Position numbers and translations under genes: made by a program | Origin: an uncultured Mycoplasmatota bacterium | GTDB lineage: Bacteria; Bacillota_I; Bacilli_A; RF39; UBA660 | DNA length: 64,000 bases | Assembly: GCA_900551455.1 (NCBI GenBank) | Contig: URVV01000003.1 | Coordinates: 23,561 to 87,560 of the forward strand | Direction: 5' to 3' | The notes under the pieces: generated by a model | Told to the model about the DNA's origin: nothing | The model's database searches: none | The model's input: only the letters and a program-made list of their open reading frames with translations | Shown here: positions 26,574 to 34,829 of the stretch, piece after piece | How positions within the stretch are numbered: the first letter of the stretch is position 1 | Layout of the letters: each line of letters opens with the position of its first letter

Positions 26574-27167
26574 TTATTTATTGTTTAACTTTATTCTATC
26601 AATTTCAAAATGTCTAATATCATCTCTAAGTTCGCAATATGCTGTTACATAAAACTTATTATCATAATTAAATATTTGTAAGGGATGAATCATTCTTTCT
26701 TGCCATTCTTGTTTTAAATTCCTATATAATATTTTTAGTGGTGTTTTATTTGAAATTGAATCATTTAAAGTAAAATATAATTCAGATTTATCACTAGTAC
26801 CATTATCTAAAAAATATTTACTTTTTTCCTCATCTACATCACTTGCAAATTTAATTTTATTAATTAGTTTTTTATATTTTACAATATCTTCATATTCTAA
26901 TTTTTCTAACATCTTATCAACATTTTCTAATAATTGAAGATCATATTTATTAAAATGATTATATTGGTTTTTGATATTTAGTATATAATATCCTCCATTT
27001 GGTCCCATAAAGGTTTCTATTGGAATTCCAGCCTGTTCTAATTCTACTTTATAATACCTAACCATGCGTTCAGTAATACCTATTTTTTCTGATAGTTCCT
27101 TTACAGTATATTTATTACCTGTATTCAGATAGTTTAACATTTGAATTGCATTTGATATTTTGCCCAT
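26574..27167 (-). CDS. HTH-WYL transcriptional regulator
   Basis: A 197-residue regulator. The N-terminal winged helix reads YTVKELSEKIGITERMVRYY. The C-terminal half is a WYL-type ligand domain (LKILYRNLKQEWQERMIHPL, FYVTAYCELRDDIRHFEIDR). WYL proteins often bind nucleic acid or nucleotide ligands and control defence and stress genes. It is short, lacking the usual extra C-terminal extension domain. It lies 57 bases upstream of the enzyme genes on the same strand and is their probable regulator. Confidence 0.85.
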   Translation of the reverse strand: MGKISNAIQMLNYLNTGNKYTVKELSEKIGITERMVRYYKVELEQAGIPIETFMGPNGGYYILNIKNQYNHFNKYDLQLLENVDKMLEKLEYEDIVKYKKLINKIKFASDVDEEKSKYFLDNGTSDKSELYFTLNDSISNKTPLKILYRNLKQEWQERMIHPLQIFNYDNKFYVTAYCELRDDIRHFEIDRIKLNNK

Positions 27168-27360
27168 TTTTTCACTTCCTTTATTTTATTATATCATTTA
27201 ATACCATTAATTTTATTAAATCAACATGAATTTTACTTAAATTTTATTATATTAGAAATTACTTTTAACTAAATTTAATTTTTAATTAATTTGACAGTAT
27301 TCACTTGTGCCATAAATTTTTTCCTCCTCTAAATCTTTTAGAGAACGAAAAAAATCAACA

Positions 27361-27497
27361 CGAATGTTGATTTCATGATTTTGTGTGCATAACACAAACC
27401 CTTTATTTATATGGGTTAAATAGATTTGTGTGCATGATTTTTTATTTTTCGCACACAAATTGCACACAATTTAATGATTTTGCACACAATTTAGCGT
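27361..27497. repeat. Arm-type repeat cluster at right end of element 1
   Basis: Several copies, in both orientations, of a TTTGTGTGCA-type word lie in 27375-27497 (for example GATTTTGTGTGCATAA, GCACACAAATTGCACACA, TTGCACACAATTTAG). They match the block at 20329. Open frames through here look like artefacts. The whole stretch 27168-27845 holds no other gene, only this cluster, attachment copy B and the arm repeat at 27691. Confidence 0.55.
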
Positions 27498-27539
27498 TTT
27501 TTTGACTAATCCCAATTGTACAAACCCTTATAAAATAAG

Positions 27540-27585
27540 CTATTTACCACAGCACTGTTTGTACTTCTTACCACTTCCACATGGC
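27540..27585 (-). repeat. Attachment-site copy B (diverged SEC-C tail)
   Basis: The minus strand encodes PCGSGKKYKQCCGK-stop with different codon choices from copies A and C (for example CAG TGC instead of CAA TGT). Stops lie upstream, so there is no gene body. It separates element 1 from element 2. The synonymous divergence suggests it arrived with an element from another host or lineage rather than by simple duplication of A or C. Confidence 0.75.
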
Positions 27586-27690
27586 TAGCATTTTTAAGGC
27601 TTTTTACCACTGCCCACTCATTAATTTCCTTTAAAAATGGGGCTTTTATTACCCTTATGTTTTAGTATATTCCAGATAATCTCTAGCAGA

Positions 27691-27718
27691 GTGGCTCTAA
27701 AAGTGGCTCCAGAATGGC
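27691..27718. repeat. Arm-type repeat, left end of element 2
   Basis: Two tandem units, GTGGCTCTAA and AAGTGGCTCCAGAATGGC, recur behind the integrase (36803) and at the right end (38606). 27700-27718 is identical to 38606-38624. Probable integrase arm sites of element 2. Confidence 0.6.
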
Positions 27719-27790
27719 AAATTTTCCACATCTTTTTATCTTTAATTTTCAACTACAATATACCATTTAATCCTTTATAAGTCTATATAA

Positions 27791-27828
27791 CTTGACTTAT
27801 TTTCAATTAAGAGTGATTAATATTACAT
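27791..27828 (+). promoter_or_regulatory. Promoter-like leader shared with 32467-32504
   Basis: 31 of 38 bases match the leader of the plus-strand gene at 32515, including AGAGTGATTAATA. TTGACT here could be a -35 box with TTAATA as a weak -10. Both leaders run into a GGAGGTG ribosome site, so the two small genes are probably co-regulated. Confidence 0.45.
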
Positions 27829-27845
27829 TCTATTGGAGGTGTTTT

Positions 27846-28055
27846 GTGAAGTATATTATTAAGCCTAAGAATCGTATTGAGTGTATTAGTAGAAATGGCG
27901 ATTATCACGGCTTCTTTATAATCAGGAATATTGATATAGTACTATCTGCTAAAAAGCCGCGAGATCTTGAAGTAATGATGAAATTTAGGCATAAGATTGA
28001 AGAACAAATAGTAGACTACTTAAACTTTAAAAGTTATCGAAAGGATAAAGAATAA
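27846..28055 (+). CDS. Small hypothetical protein of element 2
   Basis: A 69-residue basic protein (VKYIIKPKNRIECISRNGDY ... EVMMKFRHKIEEQIVDYLNF). GTG 27846 is chosen because GGAGGT ends five bases upstream. No domain recognised. It converges on the restriction gene and shares its promoter-like leader with the small gene at 32515, which frames the restriction-modification locus on the other side. A role linked to that locus is possible but not shown. Confidence 0.65.
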   Translation: MKYIIKPKNRIECISRNGDYHGFFIIRNIDIVLSAKKPRDLEVMMKFRHKIEEQIVDYLNFKSYRKDKE

Positions 28056-28081
28056 AGCCCACCTTATTGGTGAGCTATTTT

Positions 28082-30274
28082 TTAAAACATTTTATCAATT
28101 AAATTCCAATTTTCATTTTCCATATCATCTGTATATTCAGTATTACAATAATATAAGCAATTGTTTTTATCGTAATCTCTTACGAATGCCCAATTAACTT
28201 TATGCTTTTTAGAATACTCTTTTAAGGCTTCAAATTTATTTTCAACTTTAATATCTATATTCTTAGATTCTCCTGTTGTACTTTCTCCACCTTTTGTTTC
28301 TATAATCCATATTTTATCATTCTTATCACAAATAATATAGTCTGGATAAAAATGAAATTTCTTTTGTACTGCATTCACATAAACGATTGAGAAATAATTA
28401 TCTGCTGATTCCCCATTCTTATAGAACCATTTAATATTATCGCTGGTTTCACAATAGAATTCAAACATGCTTTCTGATCTAGATTTTACTCTACTACTTG
28501 GATACTCTTTATATGTATTCTTTTCATATACAGTTGTATCTTTCATTTGTGGATCATAATTAATATAATCCTCTTGAGGCATTCTCCAATTTGATTCTTT
28601 AATACCCTCTAGCTTCATCTTCATTTGTCTTGCTTTTTGATTTACTGCTTCTTCAAAATCATGTTTAATTGTATCATGGTTGTTGATGATAAATGCATAG
28701 AAGTCTAATAGTGACAAATCAACAAATTTCTTTGAGAATAACTTACTCTTTAAGAATAATCTTTCAAGCATTAGTTTTGTTCTATCATATCTTATTCCTA
28801 TTCTTGAAGCTATTTCTGTAATAGAATCTCTATATTCATATCCATTTTTTGATGGATTAACAGCTGATTCGACTTTCATTCTTTCTGCATCTTGTATTTC
28901 ATCTAATCTTATGAATTTACCCTTTACAATATAATTATCTATTGTATCTTTAAATACATACCCATTAGCTTCTAATACTGACTTATTATTCTTTTTAGAT
29001 CCTGTAAGTTTATACTTATCAACATAATATTTGTATAAAATATTAAATGTTTCTCTATCATCAAAACCATCAAAATCGCTTTCTATATTCATCTTCTTTA
29101 ATGTGAAGTTCTTATATTCTGGTTTTAAGAAAATAACCTTTGCATTTTTAGCATTCTTACCAAGCTCTTGTTTAACTGACTGTTCATACTTTTCATCAAA
29201 TGTATATAAATAACAATTATCTAATAATGTATTTTCATAATGGTGGGCTTGAGGCATTCTTCTTATTCTACCTATCGTTTGAGTTTCAAAATCTTCACTC
29301 ATATTATCACGAAGTTTAACAAGTATTTTAGCTCTTGGGCAATCCCATCCTGTTGATATAGCTTGCTTCATTATTAGTATAGCTTGATGTGCTTCATTAT
29401 TTTCGATGTCTTCAAGATTCTCTTTTTTATCTGCTAACCATATAGCAAGATTCTTTCTATCATATGAGTAACCTTTTTCTTCTAATAAATCTTCTATTTG
29501 TTTAATTAATTCATCTGACTTATTTGGCAATTGAATTATTATTAAAGGGTTAACTTGAATGTTTTTATTAATATATTCTTCTTTAATTGCTTTTCTCTTA
29601 TTAATTGCTAAATCTAATAAATACTCATGTTCATTAGTTAATATCTGTTCATTAGTTACATTTTCATTTATGTATAGTGCTCTCGTAATCAATCCTGCAT
29701 TTATTACATCTAACTCATCTATTTCAATGAATTCTGCCTCTTTGTTTGTTTTGGTTGTAGCACTAACTCTAACAATGTATTTAGGATCTATAAAATCAAT
29801 GATTGCTTCGGCTTTTACGGTCTTATTTAAGTGTTCCTCGTCTACTATTACTACAAAGTCATAACCATTGTTATATGCCTCTCTAACTCGCTCATAAAGG
29901 TTTTTTCTTTCTGCTTCTTTTAATGCAGTATTTCCTTTTTTTGTAATAGTTTCCCAATTTATAAAAGCAGTATCTTTAGCCTCAAATCCCTGTAATAAAA
30001 CATCTTGAATATTCTTTGATTCCATATGTGGAAGAAATTTTAACATTTTGCTTCTACTTTGCTCTTCCAAATCTCCTGATCCTGGAGTTAACCAAACAAA
30101 AATAGTTTTTCTATTTTCTTTTAAATATTCTTCAATATAAGAAAGCAATATAATGGTTTTACCTGATCCTGTTGGAGCTTGTACTAATACTTCCTTTTTC
30201 TTACCAACAGAAGTAGCATCTAATAATTTATTTACTGCTTCAATTTGAAATTCTTTTAATTCAATACTTTGCAT
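28082..30274 (-). CDS. res: Type III restriction enzyme, Res subunit
   Basis: The helicase-nuclease subunit of a type III restriction system, which translocates or signals along DNA and cleaves between two inversely oriented unmethylated sites. The 730 residues show helicase motifs APTGSGKTIILLS (I), VIVDEEHLNK (II), VSATTK (III), STGWDCPRA (V) and QTIGRIRRMPQ (VI). A C-terminal nuclease core has PDYII ... IWIIETKGGE (PD...ExK). It is shorter than classical EcoP-type Res subunits. Its ATG is coupled to the end of mod. It appears intact. Confidence 0.92.
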   Translation of the reverse strand: MQSIELKEFQIEAVNKLLDATSVGKKKEVLVQAPTGSGKTIILLSYIEEYLKENRKTIFVWLTPGSGDLEEQSRSKMLKFLPHMESKNIQDVLLQGFEAKDTAFINWETITKKGNTALKEAERKNLYERVREAYNNGYDFVVIVDEEHLNKTVKAEAIIDFIDPKYIVRVSATTKTNKEAEFIEIDELDVINAGLITRALYINENVTNEQILTNEHEYLLDLAINKRKAIKEEYINKNIQVNPLIIIQLPNKSDELIKQIEDLLEEKGYSYDRKNLAIWLADKKENLEDIENNEAHQAILIMKQAISTGWDCPRAKILVKLRDNMSEDFETQTIGRIRRMPQAHHYENTLLDNCYLYTFDEKYEQSVKQELGKNAKNAKVIFLKPEYKNFTLKKMNIESDFDGFDDRETFNILYKYYVDKYKLTGSKKNNKSVLEANGYVFKDTIDNYIVKGKFIRLDEIQDAERMKVESAVNPSKNGYEYRDSITEIASRIGIRYDRTKLMLERLFLKSKLFSKKFVDLSLLDFYAFIINNHDTIKHDFEEAVNQKARQMKMKLEGIKESNWRMPQEDYINYDPQMKDTTVYEKNTYKEYPSSRVKSRSESMFEFYCETSDNIKWFYKNGESADNYFSIVYVNAVQKKFHFYPDYIICDKNDKIWIIETKGGESTTGESKNIDIKVENKFEALKEYSKKHKVNWAFVRDYDKNNCLYYCNTEYTDDMENENWNLIDKMF

Positions 30275-32025
30275 TATGCCACCTCTCTTATCTCATCTTC
30301 AAAATAGTATTCTGGAATTATAAACAACTCAATGTTAAAGTCTTTAAATATCTGACTTTGCCTAGATGTTAATAATATATCAGAAGATATGTATAATTTT
30401 TCACATTCATTTAATTCTTTATCATTTGATGTAAATTTATCAATTTCTTCTTCTGATAAAATAACTCTTACTATTTTATCATCAATCTCTATGCCATTTT
30501 CAAGTTGTATAAGATTTTTTATATTTATCATTAAATTTTTGCTTAAATCTTCTTCATCAGTATTTATTCTAGGAATATAAGCTGTTTTATAATATTTTAA
30601 ATTGCCATCAATACTCTTATGTTTTGAGTAGCCATTAATTACATTTTTTAATCTGTTATATGTTATTTCTTCACAAATATTATTTTCATTATTAGTACAC
30701 AAAATAAATTTTCTTGAACCATCATCTTCTTTATTCAATTCTAATACTGCTTGTCCTGTTGATCCTGATCCTGCAAAGAAATCCAATACTACAGCATTTT
30801 TTGATTGATGATAATTAATTAACTCTTTCAACATTTTAACTGGTTTTTTACCACTATTAAATGGTACACCACCCTCTTGCCTAATATTTCCAAAGTCGCC
30901 ACTATAATTATAATAATTTGAAATTGGACGAGTCTTTGTGGATATTCCTTTTTTCACATCTTCCAATCTTTCTAATGGAACTCCACTATAAAATTTTCCT
31001 CTTATGGCATCAGCCTTTTTTGGACCTGTAACATATCTATATCCTAATCCATCCTCTCCCATATTGGCAATTTTATATAATACATTTAATCCATCTATTC
31101 CTTTTCTTTGTATTAAATACTTTGATAAAAACTCTGCAGCTGTTCCACTTTGTCTAACTATACTTCCTGATGCCCATGTTTCTTTTAGTAAATCAACTGA
31201 ACCAGCTTCTTCTTTTTCTATTTTCCATTCTCCATCTTTAAAAATTGTAACTTCCTTATTTCCTATTTTTTCTGTTTTTCCTGGTGTTAATTCAGTTATT
31301 TTATAACAAAATTTAGAAATATCATATGGTTCAGATGGTTTATTAGCCTTAAATAAAAGTTTGTTTTTTGCATATATTAGTACATATTCCATTACTGGTT
31401 GCCAATCATTATCTTCATTAAGACTTTTATTATCATATCTTACTTGTACATGATGAGTAGAAAGTCTATTAAACTCTCCAAAAATATCATCACATAAAAT
31501 CTTTAATTGTGCTATTTCATTCTCATCAATTGAAATAAATATTATTCCATCATCACATAATAAATCTTTTGCTATTTTAAGTCTTTTTTCCATGAAAGAT
31601 AGCCATTTAGAATGTTTATAGCCATCAAGATTATCAACTATTTTATCATTGTATATAAAATCTTCATTTCCTGTATTATAAGGTGGATCAATGTATATTA
31701 TATCTATTTTTCCTCTATGAGTTTTTTCCAACAAGTATAAACTATGTAAATTATCTCCCTCTAATAAGAAATTGAACTTTGATGCTCTTTGTTTAAGTAT
31801 TTTCTTTGACTTAACCTCTTCAAAAGTTGGAATCTTTGTTTTTAATTCTTTATCAACTCTTTCCTCGTGTTCTTCCCATATTAATCCATATTTTTTCTTT
31901 GTTAATTCATTTTCAATTAATGATAAATTATTTAATGTTTCTTCGTCTGACACATTTTTCTTTATTTCATTAATTGTGTTTAACATTCTTTCTCTTCTTA
32001 TTTTTGATAAATTAGTTGTTTCCAT
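30274..32025 (-). CDS. mod: Type III DNA methyltransferase, Mod subunit
   Basis: The site-recognition and adenine-methylating subunit. About 583 residues with beta-class order: catalytic DPPYNTGNEDF (motif IV) near residue 110, then the target-recognition region, then the SAM-binding VLDFFAGSGSTGQAVLE (motif I) near 400. The start at 32025 (METTNLSKIRRERM) is preferred because GGGGAGG lies about eight bases upstream and it begins one base after the HTH gene. It partners with Res at 28082 and protects the host. Confidence 0.92.
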   Translation of the reverse strand: METTNLSKIRRERMLNTINEIKKNVSDEETLNNLSLIENELTKKKYGLIWEEHEERVDKELKTKIPTFEEVKSKKILKQRASKFNFLLEGDNLHSLYLLEKTHRGKIDIIYIDPPYNTGNEDFIYNDKIVDNLDGYKHSKWLSFMEKRLKIAKDLLCDDGIIFISIDENEIAQLKILCDDIFGEFNRLSTHHVQVRYDNKSLNEDNDWQPVMEYVLIYAKNKLLFKANKPSEPYDISKFCYKITELTPGKTEKIGNKEVTIFKDGEWKIEKEEAGSVDLLKETWASGSIVRQSGTAAEFLSKYLIQRKGIDGLNVLYKIANMGEDGLGYRYVTGPKKADAIRGKFYSGVPLERLEDVKKGISTKTRPISNYYNYSGDFGNIRQEGGVPFNSGKKPVKMLKELINYHQSKNAVVLDFFAGSGSTGQAVLELNKEDDGSRKFILCTNNENNICEEITYNRLKNVINGYSKHKSIDGNLKYYKTAYIPRINTDEEDLSKNLMINIKNLIQLENGIEIDDKIVRVILSEEEIDKFTSNDKELNECEKLYISSDILLTSRQSQIFKDFNIELFIIPEYYFEDEIREVA

Positions 32026-32026
32026 A

Positions 32027-32371
32027 TTATTTAACCTCCCCAGAATTATTTTCATATATTATTTTTCTTATTTTTTCTTTAGCTTCATCATTTCCAATAA
32101 TAAATTCTTCTATATCAGCAGGTATTTTTTTATTTTTATGACAGTCACACACTAAATCATATAATTGTATTTGCTCTTTCTTATCTAATCCCAATACCAT
32201 AATCATTTTTTTCATCAATGCTGGAGATGGTGTTCTCTTTCCATTTTCTAAATCATGTAAATATTGAGTTTTAATGCCTAACTCATTTATAATATCTGCT
32301 TTTGTCTTCGTAGGTTTATTAACTTTTCTATCAACCTTTTTCTTTATAAATTCTCCTAATTTCTCATACAT
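32027..32371 (-). CDS. XRE-family regulator upstream of mod-res
   Basis: A 114-residue protein with a helix-turn-helix (KADIINELGIKTQYLHDLENGKR in the central part, TPSPALMKKMIMVLGLDKKE following) and a helical tail. It is the first gene of the three-gene restriction-modification operon and probably controls its expression, like controller proteins of other R-M systems. It diverges from the small gene at 32515. Confidence 0.8.
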   Translation of the reverse strand: MYEKLGEFIKKKVDRKVNKPTKTKADIINELGIKTQYLHDLENGKRTPSPALMKKMIMVLGLDKKEQIQLYDLVCDCHKNKKIPADIEEFIIGNDEAKEKIRKIIYENNSGEVK

Positions 32372-32466
32372 AATATCACCCTTTTTTCAATATCAGCATA
32401 TATGCTTATCAACTTATATGTTTATTATAGCATAAATAAAAAAATATCACAATAATTTGCTATTAA

Positions 32467-32504
32467 CTTGCAATATTTTCTATTTAGAGTGATTAATACA
32501 ACAT
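32467..32504 (+). promoter_or_regulatory. Promoter-like leader shared with 27791-27828
   Basis: Matches the leader at 27791 in 31 of 38 positions. TTGCAA (about 32468) and TTAATA (about 32493) could serve as weak -35 and -10 boxes ahead of GGAGGTG and ATG 32515. Confidence 0.4.
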
Positions 32505-32514
32505 GGAGGTGTCT

Positions 32515-32838
32515 ATGTTAAGAAAATCTACTGATGAAGATATTAGTAATGAAGAGCTAGAAACGATAATTAATCCTTTTTATGACAATTATCACAATTA
32601 TGTAGAAGAATATATAATGCCTGAAGTTATTGCTTTTTATATTGCTAATTCTTTTTATAGGAATGCTATGTGGGAAGCAACTTTCTTACAGCACTATAAT
32701 TCAGCTTCTGATATGTTTAATTTATATGATGAAGATTATGAGAAAACTAAAGCAGAAGTAATTAAATTATTAAGGATTAAATATTCTTTAGAAATAATTA
32801 GTGAAGATCCTTTAGATCTAAAAAAAATAGAGTATTAG
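32515..32838 (+). CDS. Small acidic hypothetical protein
   Basis: A 107-residue acidic protein (MLRKSTDEDISNEELETIIN, then PEVIAFYIANSFYRNAMWEA). ATG 32515 is preferred over an in-frame ATG at 32503 that would overlap the GGAGGTG ribosome site. All-helical in appearance; no domain recognised. Located between the restriction operon and the replication genes in element 2 and followed by its own terminator. Confidence 0.7.
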   Translation: MLRKSTDEDISNEELETIINPFYDNYHNYVEEYIMPEVIAFYIANSFYRNAMWEATFLQHYNSASDMFNLYDEDYEKTKAEVIKLLRIKYSLEIISEDPLDLKKIEY

Positions 32839-32870
32839 TTTTACCATTATTGGCTTCTAATACTCTTTTT
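32829..32870 (+). terminator. Terminator of the 32515 gene
   Basis: AGAGTATTAG (32829-32838, containing the stop codon) pairs with CTAATACTCT (32857-32866) followed by a T run. Confidence 0.75.
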
Positions 32871-32926
32871 ATATATGCTTTTTCTCTTTCTTTCATAATT
32901 ATATTTTCCAAAAAACTCACGGAAAA

Positions 32927-33475
32927 TTATTGTTTGTGTGTGTTTAGGTGGCTGGTCGGTCTTGAATAATCCCAATCATTATTTGGATCACACCCCGGGG
33001 GTACTGGCAGATTTTCATCAAACAATATTAATCCTCGATACTCTTTAAGATAGTCGTATTCATCTACAGCTTTTAATATTTCTAATTTGTGATGCTCAGA
33101 AATTTCATCTTTTAAAAACTCAATGGCTATATCATCACATAATTTAAAATGTTTGTCTTTTATTTCTTCTGGACTACCACTTATATTTTTCATATAGTAT
33201 CCATTATCTTGCATTTTCACAAATACTTCTGATCTTCTTTCAAATAGTATCCTACTTACTGATAATTGCATTTGCATAAATGTTGGTGCTTTTATATATC
33301 TCATATCAAATATTCTACTTATAGCCTTATCTACTAAATCAAAATCAAATCTTATAAATAACTTTTCAAAGGTTTCGACATACTCATATTTTTCTTCTTT
33401 GCTTAATCGAAAGAATTCATCAGGAAATCTATCTTTTATTCTAGATACTAACTTTACTATCTGATTCTTTTCCAT
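32927..33475 (-). CDS. Phage-type helicase loader/inhibitor-like protein (G39P-like)
   Basis: A 182-residue protein. The N-terminal ~100 residues form a compact helical domain (MEKNQIVKLVSRIKDRFPDE ... YVETFEKLFIRFDFDLVDKA, RYIKAPTFMQMQLSVSR) of the kind seen in G39P-like helicase loaders of Gram-positive phages. The C-terminal region is acidic and ends in a Pro/Asn/His tail. Its start overlaps the 3' end of the replisome-organiser gene by 35 bases. Together they look like a small phage-derived replication module. Confidence in the exact family is moderate. Confidence 0.6.
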   Translation of the reverse strand: MEKNQIVKLVSRIKDRFPDEFFRLSKEEKYEYVETFEKLFIRFDFDLVDKAISRIFDMRYIKAPTFMQMQLSVSRILFERRSEVFVKMQDNGYYMKNISGSPEEIKDKHFKLCDDIAIEFLKDEISEHHKLEILKAVDEYDYLKEYRGLILFDENLPVPPGCDPNNDWDYSRPTSHLNTHKQ

Positions 33476-34313
33476 TTAAATAATCATCCATAACATCTTC
33501 AAATGATGATTTATCATTTTTAGAATTATTTCCTATTAAATACTTATTAAAATTCTTAGGATTAAATAAAGTACCCGGTCGTAAGTATTTTCTTTTTTCG
33601 GGATCATTTCCCCATTCATCAGACTTATTATCTATAACCTTTTTAAAATCATCTATGGTATATCCACTATCCAATAATTCTATTATCCAATTAGTAACAA
33701 AGTCATTATTAGTAGTAAAATTTTTATTTGATTTAATATTTAAATAATTTATTATTTCTTCAATTGTACTATTGTATTTATTGTTTAATTGTATATTTGT
33801 ATTTGAATATGAGTTATTACTATTATTATTTATTTCTATTTCTTCTTTTATATTTGTTTCTTGTTCTATATATGTTAGACAAATGTCTTCATCACTTAGT
33901 GGACAAATGTCTTCTACTTCTTCTTTATCTTTTTTATTATTCCTTTGTTTTTTCTTGTTTTGAGCTCCAATTGTCGTTCTCTTTGTGTATTTTAATGCAT
34001 CAGGAATAAAATAAGAACCATCTTCTTTTTTCTCAATTATTTTATATTTTTGAAATATTTCTAATCCATTTTTTACAATTGATTCCCTGTGGTTAAATAT
34101 TATTGATAATTCTTTTGTTGTATATGGAACTATTTTGTCATCAAAGAAATTTGCTAATACACCATCTTTGTTTAATGATTCTATCAACAATTCTTCATAT
34201 AAAGTTAAATATTCAAATCCGTTCTTTTCTGCTCTTATTTTTCTCACAAAGTCTTGTCTATAATAATTTTCCGGCTTTTGAAAAAAGAGCATTACTGTCT
34301 TATTGTAAGCCAT
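33441..34313 (-). CDS. Phage replisome organiser / DnaD-like replication protein
   Basis: About 290 residues. The N-terminal winged helix (YNKTVMLFFQKPENYYRQDF, GFEYLTLYEELLIESLN) matches the phage replisome-organiser N-domain. An Asn/Lys/Glu-rich linker spans ~120-190. The C-terminal conserved phage domain reads NWIIELLDSGYTIDDFKKVI and YLRPGTLFNPKNFNKYL. It should bind the element's origin and recruit host helicase. A TTG further upstream (34334) is the other possible start, but ATG 34313 (MAYNKT) fits the family; no strong ribosome site is seen for either. Confidence 0.85.
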   Translation of the reverse strand: MAYNKTVMLFFQKPENYYRQDFVRKIRAEKNGFEYLTLYEELLIESLNKDGVLANFFDDKIVPYTTKELSIIFNHRESIVKNGLEIFQKYKIIEKKEDGSYFIPDALKYTKRTTIGAQNKKKQRNNKKDKEEVEDICPLSDEDICLTYIEQETNIKEEIEINNNSNNSYSNTNIQLNNKYNSTIEEIINYLNIKSNKNFTTNNDFVTNWIIELLDSGYTIDDFKKVIDNKSDEWGNDPEKRKYLRPGTLFNPKNFNKYLIGNNSKNDKSSFEDVMDDYLNGKESDSKVSI

Positions 34314-34348
34314 ATTTAATAATTGAAAAAGCAAATATAATAATGAAA

Positions 34349-34603
34349 TTATTTTTCATATGAAGCCACCTCACGAAGATAATCAAGGTTAATATTAAAA
34401 TACTTTAATACCTCAGTCATAGGAACTAATCTTCTATTTCTAACTTTTTTATCCCCATCGTAATAATCAGCTATTATTTCATTTCTAATAGCATATGCCT
34501 TATTTCTACCAACACTCCCTATAACCATTATATCTTTTGCACTAGCCCACTGACTTGAGGCTATTACTAATAAATCTCTAGCATTTAATTTTTCATTATT
34601 CAT
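34349..34603 (-). CDS. Small DNA-binding protein, DUF3173/excisionase-like
   Basis: An 84-residue protein with a helix-turn-helix-like core (ARDLLVIASSQWASAKDIMV ... AYAIRNEIIADYY) ending in RRLVPMTEVLKYFNINLDYL. This recalls small regulators or excisionases of integrative elements. It is the first leftward gene, divergent from the repressor at 34830, the position of the activator/Xis in satellites and phages. GGGATGAT precedes the ATG. Confidence 0.6.
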   Translation of the reverse strand: MNNEKLNARDLLVIASSQWASAKDIMVIGSVGRNKAYAIRNEIIADYYDGDKKVRNRRLVPMTEVLKYFNINLDYLREVASYEK

Positions 34604-34634
34604 TTTTTATCATCCCTTTCATATTTGTTTTAAG

Positions 34635-34658
34635 TTTTAAAGTTTGCTAGACCTTTGT
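34635..34658. repeat. Left arm of a 24-bp inverted repeat flanking the repressor gene
   Basis: Positions 34635-34658 match the reverse complement of 35534-35557 at 23 of 24 bases. The repeats face each other across 875 bp that contain the divergent promoter and the repressor gene. Confidence 0.75.
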
Positions 34659-34758
34659 ACTACGACTTTTTACATTCATTTCAATACGATTTCCTCCTCT
34701 CATCCCCCCTGCTACAATAACATAATACACCATCTCGGAGACTTTGTAAATAATTTTA

Positions 34759-34774
34759 TACGATTTCTTTCGTA
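34759..34774. promoter_or_regulatory. Operator-like inverted repeat in the divergent control region
   Basis: TACGA-TTTCTT-TCGTA is an exact inverted repeat. Further TACGA half sites lie near 34686 and 34794. They sit between the leftward gene at 34603 and the rightward repressor, as expected for repressor operators. The rest of 34604-34829 holds no gene. Confidence 0.6.
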
Positions 34775-34781
34775 TTTTCTG

Positions 34782-34810
34782 TTGCAATTTAAATACGAAT
34801 ATGTTATTAT
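34782..34810 (+). promoter_or_regulatory. Promoter of the repressor gene
   Basis: TTGCAA (34782-34787) and TATTAT (34805-34810) are spaced by 17 bases, with AGGTGG before the ATG at 34830. A TACGA half site lies in the spacer, consistent with autoregulation. Confidence 0.7.
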
Positions 34811-34829
34811 AGGTATGAGGTGGTAAGAA

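Noticed and set aside
27282..27467. 61-codon minus-strand frame in the repeat cluster at the right end of element 1
   Set aside because: It consists of translated GTGTGCA-type repeats, has no convincing ribosome site and lies in the attachment-site region.
33764..34009. Tyr/Leu-rich plus-strand frames
   Set aside because: Shadow frames of the Asn/Lys-rich linker of the replisome organiser on the other strand.
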